NCBI GenBank assembly: GCA_003254905.1
Contig: QANU01076963.1
Location: forward strand, 1-64,000
DNA length: 64,000 nucleotides
Source: Nissolia schottii
Lineage: Eukaryota; Streptophyta; Magnoliopsida; Fabales; Fabaceae
Direction: 5' to 3'
Shown here: one piece after another, positions 12,307 to 23,734 of the stretch
Numbering within the stretch: the stretch's first letter is position 1
Layout: every line of letters begins with the position of its first letter
Translations under genes and position numbers: made by a program
The notes under the pieces: generated by a model
The model's input: the letters and a program-made list of their open reading frames with translations, nothing else
Database searches by the model: none
Told to the model about the DNA's origin: nothing

Positions 12307-12640
12307 GTAGGGTTGTCAAGCGAGTCAATTCGGCCCGTTTAGGTTGGTCTGTTTAACCGGCAGGTTAAATGGGTTGGATCTTGATGAATTTTTATTATTT
12401 GCGAGTCAATTTTTATATATTTGGTCTTTTAATTTAATACGGATAAATGAATTAATCTATAAATTATGCCTAACAAACCATTTTAGTTAATGGGTTAAAC
12501 CAATCGGGCCTTAACTGATTTTTAATATTCACATAGACCAAATTTTGTACATTTAATCTGTATATTTAATCGGATAAATGAGCTAAGTTCGCGAACTAGC
12601 CTCATTTTAACCATACTAAGTAAAAGTTAAATCTTGACAA
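12307..12640. repeat. Probable non-autonomous transposon fragment
   Basis: The segment opens with GGTTGTCAAGCGAGTCAATTC and contains several degenerate copies of GGATAAATGA and of AATGGGTT. It closes near CAAATCTTGACAACATATG on the plus strand. TTGTCAAG at the left and CTTGACAA at the right are inverted and suggest hAT-like ends. Assignment is tentative. Confidence 0.4.
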
Positions 12641-14689
12641 CATATGATACAAGATTCAATGATGGATCCGAAATGTATGCGTGCACAGTTAATTATAGAG
12701 AATTGAGGGAGTAGTTCATGAAATTTTAAAATCATGATTTACGTGTGATCCGCATACACTTCAGTGCTTTCTATGATCAAATCACGCACATCACATATCA
12801 TCGGTGTCAACATGTATCCAATTATCCTTTCACCATAATACCAGTTCATCTCACTCCATTCTCAGCACACGCTCCTCATTTCTTACCAATTGAATTCCCA
12901 AAATTAGCCCCACTCCAATTTCCACTCCATTTCATCAAATTTGTCGGTGCAGCTATAGGGATCGAGGTCAATTTAGAACTTCCGGAAAATACCCTTTCCA
13001 CTACTTATTACTATATCCTCGCTGGACTCGCGTTTCCGTCGCGTGTATATTAACTTCATGCTGTGTATGATATTTAATTTGTAAAAATATGTATAGGTGG
13101 ATCATTGCTACATAGTATAATTACGAAAAAAAAAATTGCTATGGTATGAAGTGAATTTCAGGAAAGATTGTATTAAGCTACGTGGCCAAATTTTTATAGC
13201 ATTTCAATTACCAAATATTTTTTTTTGTGACAGAGTTAGGCGATTGTACAAAATTAGTGTGCTTTCGGGTATATTTAAAAAAAAATCTCTAAATCTTTAT
13301 TTCGCCTAAAAACCAGTTTTGTAGTGAAGTTATTTGTGTTTGAAATCTTTAACTAAAAATAGATTTTGATGATATTTAAAAAAAAAATTAGAATCATTGA
13401 AACAAACTATAAAATTTTCAATCCAATGCAAAATTAAGCTTTATTTACCACTTCTAATCTACAACGGGGATTTAGAACCGTCAAACAAATGAAGAAAACG
13501 GAAATGCACATTCTTATTCAAAAGTAAGTAATATGTAACGTGGAGTGTGGCATACATTAAAATTAAAAACGCGAGCTGCATCACTTGTCTGCATAGCTGG
13601 CTGAGTATGTTCACCAACTAAAAAATAATAATAGCTGGCGGAGTATATGAAAGATTGGGAACTAACTATTCTTCGAACCTTGTAAAATGATGCAATCACA
13701 CTACTGTATACTACTAGTATGTAAGAAACGGAGCAGCCACGTATCATAAAGCAGCGAACCGCTCGCCGTTAAAACATATTTTTATAGCTTCAAAGGGATC
13801 GCCGATGTCTCATGGATAAGTTAGCGTAATCTAAACTCACATGGTTCCATGATGGTAAAAGGGCCATCTGATGATCTTAGCAGTGAATATTTACACCTAA
13901 TTATAACTATAATGATGAATATTCAACGTGTGGATAATCACGAGTAGCCAAATTAAGGCTAGCACCGCTGGTATAGCGAAGAATAGTAGACGGAGAGAGA
14001 AATCCGGTGTGTCCCATTTCCGCAAATTTGAGATCAATCGATTTTCAATTAATTAGTTATTTTTGTTAGATTTAAATTTAGTATATTTGTAGTATTATGT
14101 AGTACTCGTTAACCATTTTTTTTTAAAGAATGATATATTATTATATATTACTATATTCCATATTTTACAAGTCACTAGGATTGATGTAATAATGATAAGG
14201 TTGAGTAATTAAGCATTTAGTTAGAGTTTAATTTTTAGTTATGTGTATGAAAAAAATTTATTGAGAGGAACACGCTCACTTTAGTGATTTTTAAAGAAGA
14301 TTAGTTGTTATTAATGACCGACGCCTCTTACAAAATCAAAAAAATATTTTACAAAATAAGTGTGATCAAACCCTAAAATTAATGAATGAATTTATCCCAT
14401 AAACTCAAAAGCATAAAATTTATGGTATATCATCCAAGTTCTTCATGGGTACGGAGTAAATTTAGCCACTAAATTGAATTGAATTATTAATTAATAACTC
14501 ATCTAAAATAATGGCAAATGAGAAGTGTATTGGTAACGCTACGCTCTTTGATAGAGCTGTGTGTGATATTACTACACTATATGAGCTTGCATCTAGCAAA
14601 AATATGCTGGGAATTAGCGTTACTCCCTTCACTGTGGGAAGACTAACGACCTAGTCAGCTCCACAAATTGGGACGACTGGCTGTTAGGA

Positions 14690-15325
14690 GTGTCGAATGG
14701 GCTCGGCCGGCCTGTTTGGATCTGTCGGTCGAAACGGACTACACCAAAATTATGTGCAGTCATTTTTGGTCTATGGTTTTAAATATAAAGTTGTAAATAA
14801 GTATGCGCAGTTATTTTTAACTATTTTTTATCGTTTATCTATTAATTAATCGAAAAGAAATAGTTTAAATGATTGATTGCAAGATTGTATTATCTTTTTT
14901 TTGTTCCTTCAACTATCTTGCTTGAAAGATATCAAATGCTATCAACTTGTAGGGCGTAAATACTCATTGAAGGAACAAAATGCAAAATTTATCAATATTT
15001 ATGTCATAGTACTTCAACTGTATAACAATATAAATATAATTAAGTAGTTAAACATGGTCAATTATAAGTTCAAATAATTAAACTCTAAACTCTTAAACTC
15101 CAAAATAAAATTTAAAGTAAAGAAAATGAAACTTTTTAAATTTTGGTATTTTAAAAAAAAATTACGGGCTAGCCCGTGAACCCGCTGGGCTGACCTGTTT
15201 AGCCTGTGGGCCTAATCGGACATATGACCATTTTTTTCAAATTTTCATGAACCTATTTTTTATGTGTAAAGTCTATTCATGTAACCGGATTCGTGAGCCG
15301 AGCTCGCGAGCCAGACTTATTTTGA
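14690..15325. repeat. Probable non-autonomous transposon fragment
   Basis: The left part is GAATGGGCTCGGCCGGCCTG and the right part contains CGGGCTAGCCCGTGAACCCG and CCGGATTCGTGAGCCGAGCT. The wording resembles 12307-12640 but the ends are not clear. There is no coding content. Confidence 0.35.
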
Positions 15326-16090
15326 TGACCTTTTCACATTCTTCACCACCAACAACAAAAAAATTACACCTAAAAAAATAAATAAAATTGAGAGAGCATG
15401 GAATAAACAAATAAAATTGGTTTGAAAACGAATAGTAATAAAATAAATAATGTTAATTAAAAAATTAAGACCAATGGTTTGCGCTTGGCTGTTAGTAATA
15501 GAGCGCGTCGTCACACTAACTGCTCTGAAATTTCTCCACCTCTGCTTTCCCGGTTATGTAACCCACCCACTTTTTCAGTTTTTACTTTTTATCCGCAGTA
15601 AAATCAAAATCATGTCATCAAATATTGTTACACGCGCGAAGAGGGAGGCCTACCCAGAAGGAAGGAGGTTCGAACGCTTTCGAATTCAGCACGAAGGAGA
15701 CGTTTGTAACGTTTAAATCCTTACCTACTGCCACTGCATAAAAGGGGAAAAAAAAGGGTTTGCGATTTTGTGATAAATTGGAAAGCTCCAGTTGTGTGTG
15801 GTTGTTTATTGAATATACAAGGGGAAATAAGGTATTTGTCGGAAAAATTGCGTGTTACGCCGCGATTATTTGTCCAATTTAATTCACTTGTTCCCCTCAA
15901 GTGAGCTATGATTGCTCTCTTTCCCTTTTTGAATTGGTAGGGATGTGATGGTGATAAAATCTTACATGGTAAACGAGAAACATTTGGGCGTCGGTGATTT
16001 CTGGGTAATATTCTTTTGAAATTCCCGTTAGTTAGACTTTTCATTTTTCCTTTTTGAAAAGGGCAAAAAATAAAATCAAAGACGTGTTGA

Positions 16091-16591
16091 GCTGTTTCCC
16101 TTTCCCTCTCCACTTTCCAATCCATCCATCCATCAATACCTTTCTATTTATTTATTTATTTATTTATTTTTCCTCTGTGTGTAATGTTAATTACCCTCTC
16201 ATGAGTCACTCCTTCCTTTTGAAAACCCGGTTTGTTGCAAGAATTGGATGGGGGAGCTGTTTTGGACTCATCCAATAGCCTCATATCACAGTGTGTTGCT
16301 TTCTCTCTCTCAATGTCTTCCCTCTTTCTCATGTTGTTCTCTCTCCCAACAAACACAGTTTCGCGTATAAGATGGCTCCCAATGTCACAATGGCCTAGCG
16401 ACGCTTTGCTCTGCTTTCTCCATCCACGCGTCTCTCACCGTTAATCCTTTTTTCAACTCTCTCACAATGTCACCAAACTTCTTCTAGTCCCTCTCTCCCT
16501 CCTTTTTCCTCACCCTCCTCCTTCCTTTATCTTTTAAGCTTCCTTGTGTCTTTTCTTTTTTGGTTTGTCAGATCAGACCCCCATTAGAAAA
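16091..16591 (+). promoter_or_regulatory. Probable 5' UTR/promoter region of the CSLC gene
   Basis: The stretch is rich in CT (TCTCTCTCTC, CCTCACCCTCCTCC), typical of a plant 5' leader, and ends at ATG 16592. No single TATA box was convincing. An upstream in-frame ATG at 16544 would add 16 residues but is less likely, because MAPxFxW is the conserved N-terminus of the family. Confidence 0.4.
16147..16172. repeat. (TTTA)n microsatellite in the CSLC 5' region
   Basis: About six TTTA units lie roughly 430 bases before the CSLC start codon. Confidence 0.85.
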
Positions 16592-19171
16592 ATGGCACCT
16601 CTGTTCAGCTGGGGGGCGAAAGAGAGCCACCGCGGAACCCCGGTGGTGGTGAAGATGGAGAACCCGAATTGGTCCATGGTGGAGCTCGAGGGTCCCTCCG
16701 AGGAGGACCTGCTAGTCGGAGACCCTTCCTCACGCGCCGCCAGGGACAAAGGAAGGGGAAAGAACGCCAAGCAGCTCACGTGGGTTCTCCTCCTCAAGGC
16801 ACACAGAGCCGCCGGCTGCCTCGCCTCCCTCGCCCCCGCATTGTACGGCCTCGCCTCCGCCGTGAGACGCCGCGTGGCCTCCGGGAGAACCGACGCCGAC
16901 AGCGAGACCGGCGGCGGAAGGGAGAACGAGAACCAAGCAGTGAAGACGCGGTTCTACTCGTTCATCAAGGTGTTCCTCTGCCTCTCCGTGCTCCTCTTGT
17001 GCTTCGAGGTGGCGGCGTACTTGAAGGGATGGCATTTCGGTGCGCCGCACCTTGAGCTGGAGCGTTTGCTGTGGGCCCCAGCTTTCGGCGTCAAGGATTT
17101 CTTCGATTGGGTTTACGCCCGGTGGGTTCTGGTTAGGGTGGAGTACCTCGCTCCCCCTCTTCAGTTTCTGGCCAGTGCCTGCATCGTTCTCTTCCTCATT
17201 CAGAGCTTGGACCGGCTCGTCCTCTGCTTGGGTTGTTTCTGGATCCGGTTCAAGGGGATCAAGCCTGTTCCCAAAGATGGCGCCGTAGATCTTGAATCGG
17301 GGGAGAAGAAGGGTTACTTCCCCATGGTGCTTGTTCAGATCCCCATGTGCAATGAGAAAGAGGTAACACACCGTAATAATAATCACCGCTTTGCACAATT
17401 GGCTTCGTGTTAAATGTTAATAACAGTAATATGAGCTGACTTTGTTTTCAGGTTTATCAGCAATCGATTGCTGCGGTGTGCAATTTGGATTGGCCAAAGT
17501 CCAATTTGTTGATTCAGGTGCTTGATGATTCGGATGACCCGACGACGCAGTCGCTGATCAATGAGGAGGTCCAGAAATGGCAGCATGAGGGTGCCAACAT
17601 TTTGTACCGGCATCGCGTGATTAGGGACGGCTACAAGGCCGGGAATCTCAAGTCTGCCATGAATTGTAGCTATGTCAAAGACTACGAGTTCGTTGCAATC
17701 TTTGATGCTGACTTTCAGCCAACCCCAGATTTCCTCAAAAAAACCGTTCCTCATTTTAAGGTACTTTATTGTTAATTCAATTCAATGCGTACCTCACAAC
17801 AAAAACCACGGTTACTTTTTCGTCTTTTATCATTAATGAATGATGATGCAATATGAATGTTAGGCTTGTCCTGTTGCTTGAAGAATCATGGTAGATAGTG
17901 TTTGTTTTTCTAAGTCAAAATTTTGACCCAATTGGTGATATACTACAGGACAATGAAGAATTAGGGCTTGTTCAAGCAAGATGGTCCTTTGTGAACAAGG
18001 ACGAGAACCTGCTAACTAGGTTGCAGAACATTAATCTGGCGTTCCATTTCGAGGTGGAACAGCAAGTGAATGGGATCTTCATTAATTTCTTTGGGTTCAA
18101 TGGAACTGCCGGAGTGTGGAGAATAAAGGCCTTGGAGGATTCAGGTGGTTGGTTGGAGAGAACCACTGTCGAGGACATGGATATCGCTGTTCGAGCTCAT
18201 CTCCATGGCTGGAAATTTATTTTCCTAAATGACGTTGAGGTTTGCCACTCATTAACATCTCATATGAACTGTTACTTTCTGTCTTTTGATAGTCCATATT
18301 CTCAGTATTGATTACAAGCTGTTAATTCCTTCCAGTGCCAGTGTGAGCTACCAGAATCTTATGAAGCTTACAGGAAGCAACAACACAGATGGCATTCTGG
18401 GCCAATGCAATTGTTCCGCCTTTGTTTGCCTGACATCATTAAGGCCAAGGTATGTATATCTCAAAGATCATATATCGATGATTTCAATTATGTTATATAG
18501 TGGTGCTTATCGAGTGTTTGTACCCAATTATGTTTTTGTAGATAAGCGTATGGAAGAAATTCAACATGATATTCCTCTTCTTTCTTCTTAGAAAGCTTAT
18601 ATTGCCATTCTATTCATTTACCTTGTTCTGTATAATTCTGCCCATGACAATGTTCGTACCTGAAGCTGAGCTTCCTGCGTGGGTTGTTTGCTACATCCCT
18701 GCAACCATGTCGTTTCTCAACATTCTTCCAGCTCCAAAAGCCTTCCCCTTCATTGTTCCTTATCTCCTATTCGAGAACACCATGTCAGTTACAAAATTCA
18801 ATGCCATGATCTCCGGCCTCTTCCAGCTCGGCAGTGCATATGAGTGGGTTGTCACCAAGAAATCTGGTCGATCCTCTGAGGGAGATCTGGTTTCGTTGAT
18901 TGAGAAAGGGCCGAAGCATCAGAGAGGGGCATCAGCACCTGATCTTGAGGAAATGAAAGAGGAAATCCAGAGGCAGGAGGCTAAGGCTGCCAAGAAGAAG
19001 AAGAAGCATAACAGAATATACATGAAGGAGCTTGCTTTGGCATTCCTACTTCTAACAGCCGCAGCTAGGAGTCTCCTTTCAGCACAGGGAATCCACTTCT
19101 ACTTCTTGCTATTCCAGGGCATATCATTCCTTTTGGTTGGTCTAGACTTAATTGGTGAACAAGTGGACTAA
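16592..19171 (+). CDS. CSLC12: Cellulose synthase-like C (xyloglucan glucan synthase)
   Basis: Five exons: 16592-17362, 17452-17760, 17949-18239, 18336-18449 and 18542-19171. All introns are GT-AG and phase 0, giving 704 aa, normal for CSLC (about 690-700). These Golgi membrane GT2 enzymes make the beta-1,4-glucan backbone of xyloglucan. The N-terminal segment ([19 protein letters not shown]) and [16 protein letters not shown] are hallmarks of the CSLC12/CSLC5 branch rather than CSLC4. Membrane segments lie near residues 125-150 and 190-225 and after residue 500. Catalytic features are present: DDSDD (282-286), DAD (342-344), TVED (433-436) and QQHRW (472-476). A KKKKH cluster precedes the last membrane segments, and the protein ends GEQVD. 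The exact paralogue name is inference; enzyme type is secure. Confidence 0.96.
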
Positions 19172-19620
19172 TTGACAAAAAGTTACACGATTCTGTACAA
19201 TGTAGAGAGAGGGACATGCATGAATTTTAGACACAGGAAAACAAGGGTGGACAGCGAACAAGTCCCTTTGAATCAATCACTCGAGTGAAGAAGACCCTTA
19301 TGGGATAAGAGGGCAGTGTGAGAGGAACCGGAGTGGTGCTTTTTCTTGCTCTTTGCTCATGCTCCTCTCCATCCAGGAATTCCACCCTATACGAGAGACT
19401 ATAACTGTGCTGTTATGGACAGAAAAATAGAAGATTTTGATTTGAAAAAACGGGTGTTAAGAGGCCACGGGTAGGGCTTTTCCATTCAATGTGTAAGTTC
19501 ACCCTTATTTTTTTTATTCATTTTGTAATTTTATGTGGATTCTTTTCTTGACGGATCGATCAATATTCTTTTGTAACAAAATTTATGCTTCAAACTTTAG
19601 GCCTCAATTTGGAATTTTTT
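19172..19620 (+). other. Probable 3' UTR of the CSLC gene
   Basis: This non-coding stretch follows the TAA stop. T-rich text with TTTTGTAATTTTATG and TTTGTAACAAAA near 19525-19590 could hold the polyadenylation site. The end is a guess. Confidence 0.4.
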
Positions 19621-21230
19621 TTTCTTTTTAATTTTTAGAGCGAAAGTCAGGAACAACATTATTCCCCTTGTCCTGTTTCGAAATCATCCACCGCTTGGTA
19701 TTACGTGCGAATATACAAATTGAATTACAATTCTTTATATTATTTTTTGGGGTCAATTTTCATAATAATGGTAGAAAAGTGGGATTTGATTTTCCCTGAG
19801 GGGTCTTGAGATGCCCAAAGTGTCATGAATGTATCGTGATGATAGTTATTCAAAGGTGGTCCTCTGCTCTTGCTTTTAATTTTGCCATCGAGCTTCGTAG
19901 TTGGCTGTGCTTAGCACTTTCCATCCATGAGCTGGAAATAACTGGGGTTGCATTCAGAGATTCAGATGAAAAGTATGCTTTTGAGTTTCTCCATTCACTC
20001 TATCTTTCAAACGGAATATTGAAACAGGAGAATCCCATATTGTCTAAATATTGTTGTAGATGTAACATTCTTAATTGAAATATATGCCTTATTTGGTTGT
20101 TTTAACTGGCGTGAAAATGTGACAATGTACCATTTTTGTTTGAAATACATTATACCTTGAAAACATAATTAAAGTGAATGGCTGTGGCTACATGAATAAA
20201 TTGGCTCACCGAAACGTTGAGTTGCGTCCTTTTATAGATTGTGGTTTCTAGACAAACTGTTCTCGTCTTTTGAGAACTGTTATCCCTCGAAACAAACCAA
20301 ACCATTCCTATCGTACCAAACTCTACCTGCAATTACTTTCACTAGGGGTACGTTTGAAACCAGGGGTACGTCAAGGGACAATAAATTTTTGCATGAGAAC
20401 ACATAACTAGGGTTTGAAATGATAAAAATTTTCTTTATCTCTGTCTTATCTTTAGTGGTAAACATTATCCGGTTGTTTGTTAGTTCCGGTTTCCTTTTTC
20501 TATGCCATGCTATTTTGTATCCTGAACGATTAAGACATTATTTTCGGTGGCGGTGACAGTGAACTTGCCATTCATTTAGCAGAGTGCGATGTTGGAACTG
20601 ATTGTTACAATTTCTGTTGAACACCATCGTTCCTTACTTTTCTTATGAATCCTTGCTTGTGGGAACATTTAGGAAGCCATATTCTATGTATGGTTTTTGC
20701 GGTTCAGTGAGCAAATTTGACAGATTTGCTGAAAGATTAGGATGTAGTCTAAAGAGGCAGCAGAGCAGTGAATGGAAAGGAAATGTGGCAGTGGCATATG
20801 TCTTGTGGCCTTGTGGGCCTATATCAAGTTGGTAGGTTGTGTCCACTTTTGCTGGGCCCTACTCCTTTCATATATAAAATAATTGCCAGCATCTAGCCAG
20901 CTCAGCTTCCTAACCCTTTCCCTAATTATTAACTTTTTTAAATGTTCAATTTATGAACTATACTTGCATTGGAATAATAAACATGAATTACAGATTCGAT
21001 TATTTTGTTGCTTTTGTTTGCTTTTTAATTTAAAAAAATGGAAGACTGGAAATTGGACTGGCCTGCCATACTTGATTTGTTAGTCCATGATTGATGCTTA
21101 TTTTGCTATCCAGTTTCTGATGACCATAAAAAATTATTGTTACATAGTTTCTCATTTTACCATTGTCAGTCGAGCATACCATGTGCGAGTAAGCATGAGT
21201 GAGCCGAAATCATGTTTTACTTTCTTATTG

Positions 21231-21300
21231 GCATGAGTAGTTTTCAGCAAAATAACCCAATAGCTGCATGAGTAGTTTTCAGCAAAATAACCCAATAGCT
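21231..21300. repeat. Perfect 35-bp tandem duplication
   Basis: The 35-base unit beginning GCATGAGTAGTTTTCAGCAA and ending CCCAATAGCT occurs at 21231-21265 and again, without a mismatch, at 21266-21300. Perfect identity points to a recent duplication or a sequencing/assembly slip. Confidence 0.97.
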
Positions 21301-23020
21301 ACCAATTAATATCAAAATCTAGCCTCTACCTATCAAAAATGGTATCGCCAAGACAATTAAAATATCACAGGCAATATATTTCATTATCTACCAAAAAATG
21401 AGGTAGATGGGTTGGGTGTTTTCTCCTCCCCTAATTAAATGAATGAATGGGCCAGCAGATGGATAGGGCACACCAACCCATTAAATGAGTTACAGAGACC
21501 CCGTATGTATGCACTGTTCTTGATATGGAAATTGTTTCACAAATGCTCGTGATTTCAATGGTTTATGAAGCAGTGCCATTTGTGATGCAGGCAATGTGAC
21601 TCGTAAGTTTTCCAATTTGTCTAGTTGTGCCATTTAGCCACATGCCCAACGTGGACTCGCGAAATCTCTCAGATGTCAAGGAAGGTAAGTTAGCACTTCC
21701 AATAGGTTTTGACCTATAACCACCAACACATACACGTTATTGTAGCCGCGACTCTTATGTTTCACAGTTCCCCTGGCCATGCCCTAATTTACTTCAAATA
21801 AAATAAGATCTTATTCGATACAATCACGGGTAGTGTGGTGTAGTGAAATGGTGATCAGTAAGACCGTGTGATTTGACATTAATGCTTAATCTAGTCCGCT
21901 TCATAATTTTTCTGGTTGGTATATGTACATAATACTTGATTCTCTGATCATTGTGCAAATGCTTCAACCACCTGAGCCGTTTACAAACTAAATATTTGCA
22001 GAAATTAGATATCGCTCATATGTACTAGTAAGGTGGAGAACATGAGATGATGGCTGATTAATATTATATCTTCTTTCTGGATAAAATTGCTTTGATCTAG
22101 GGCGCATTCTACCGTGCCCCAAAGCCTTCAGCGGCCACTGAGGGCTTTGTTTTACAACGAAAAAGTCTACATGGAGAATAAAATGGGTGTCAACTTACAA
22201 CTAACAGTACTATTATACGTAAAAATACTTATAATTAATAGACAAGTGGTGAGTTATTATTTTATTAGTAGTCGACCAAGGTGTATTTAAAGTGGTGGTT
22301 GTACGTTGGTACAATATTTAGTAAACACGTAGCACCACTCGTTTTACAAGCAATTGCATTTTTTTTATATTAAATTTTCAAAGGAATCCAAGAGGGCGTA
22401 TTAGAAAATAATAATTTTTAAAAAGCAAAACATAGAATTAAATTAATAAATACAAATTCAATATGTTTTTAATGCCAAAAAAAAATTCAATATTTCTTTT
22501 TGGTTAAGCTCAAGGTGTCCACCGTTGATTAAGTTACTAATCACTCTTCTTCGAACATACAGTCATGAATCGAACTCTAACTAGATGCTTAAAGAACAAG
22601 GTAAGTGCCAATTGTGCTAAACCTTTTCTCCATATACAGCGTAAAAAATTGAACTCTTGACTAAATAGTATGTTAGACCTCATGATTAAAATGAATTCAA
22701 GATGTTCTGGTTGCATATCAAGTAACTAAAAGTTTGCAAAGAAAAAGGATAACACGGCCCATTTGGATTACGACGAGATTGGTTTCTTTTTGGGGTCTAC
22801 AGTACAATGGTCTTTTGAAACCAGTGATTGTCGTAAGACCCAAAAAGATAATGAGAGTGACAAATTCTGTCCACAAAGTTGGCCAGAAATTGCTTTGAGA
22901 AAACTTTTAGCAAGTAAAAACCGGCCCAAGGCGTGAGTGCTGTGTTTTTATTGTAAACCCAACAAAAAATTGGTTCTGCGCAACAAAATATTTTAATCTA
23001 GGTCCAGTTGCAAATTAAAA

Positions 23021-23022
<2 letters not shown>

Positions 23023-23056
<34 letters not shown>
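23023..23056. repeat. (AT)n microsatellite
   Basis: About 15 AT dinucleotides in AT-rich intergenic DNA downstream of the bHLH gene. Confidence 0.93.
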
Positions 23057-23059
<3 letters not shown>

Positions 23060-23734
23060 CAATTAAATCAGCAGCAATGTTGTTAAAATCAAAATCTTAC
23101 ATAAAATCAAGAAAACAAAATAAAAATATAAAACGTAAAACCATAACATAATTTAAATTATAAGATCGCCTAATTTAAGAGATAATAATAAGATGGATTA
23201 ACATTTTCAAACTTATAAAATCGTAAAATTTTAAAATTAAATCGAAATCTTAACCCAACCGCTTCATTAGTAAATTAACAAGCAACAGACATTTCATTGA
23301 GCTTCTAGATTCTGATAATGTCTAAGCTTAGGGATATAAATCTTATATCCCCCTAGTAGCAATACTATTGGAATAAACTGAGGCCAAAAGTTAGAAGGAA
23401 AAAAAAAACATGAACAACGAATAGGGTTGATGTTGCAAACAATGAGCCTCACCAATCAGAGCTCAACTTTTGTTCACTCAACACTTGAATATACATATAA
23501 TTCACAAATCTAGATGAGTCATCCATCTTCTGCTAAAATTTCGAAGAGCGAACCGTTAGGTTATAAAGATCATCCTATACCACGCTTGCATTGGCTTAAT
23601 CCTTTTTATTTTAACCCCACACACTATACTATACTATAACTCTGATTTCAACCGTCCTGTTCAAAAAACCACATAAACCAGAATTGATTATGCCAAGAAA
23701 GAGCAAAATTACAAGCAATCAAGTTTCTGCTTTA

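Larger units (their letters stand above)
11709..16090. other. Intergenic DNA with repeat fragments
   Basis: No gene was recognised. Two stretches (about 12307-12640 and 14690-15325) have the wording of a common dicot non-coding repeat, with repeated GGGTT, GGCCCG and GAGCC words at both ends. They are listed separately with low confidence. The 15440-15720 stretch is less AT-rich but shows no coding motif. Confidence 0.4.
19621..23734. other. Intergenic DNA between the CSLC and bHLH genes
   Basis: No gene was recognised. Contents are a perfect 35-bp tandem repeat at 21231-21300, an (AT)n run at 23023-23056, and otherwise AT-rich DNA. Confidence 0.5.

Noticed and set aside
16730..17398. A 222-codon open frame antisense to the first CSLC exon
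   Set aside because: It is the complement of a GC-rich coding exon, has no family resemblance and no intron-exon logic, while the opposite strand has a complete CSLC gene.
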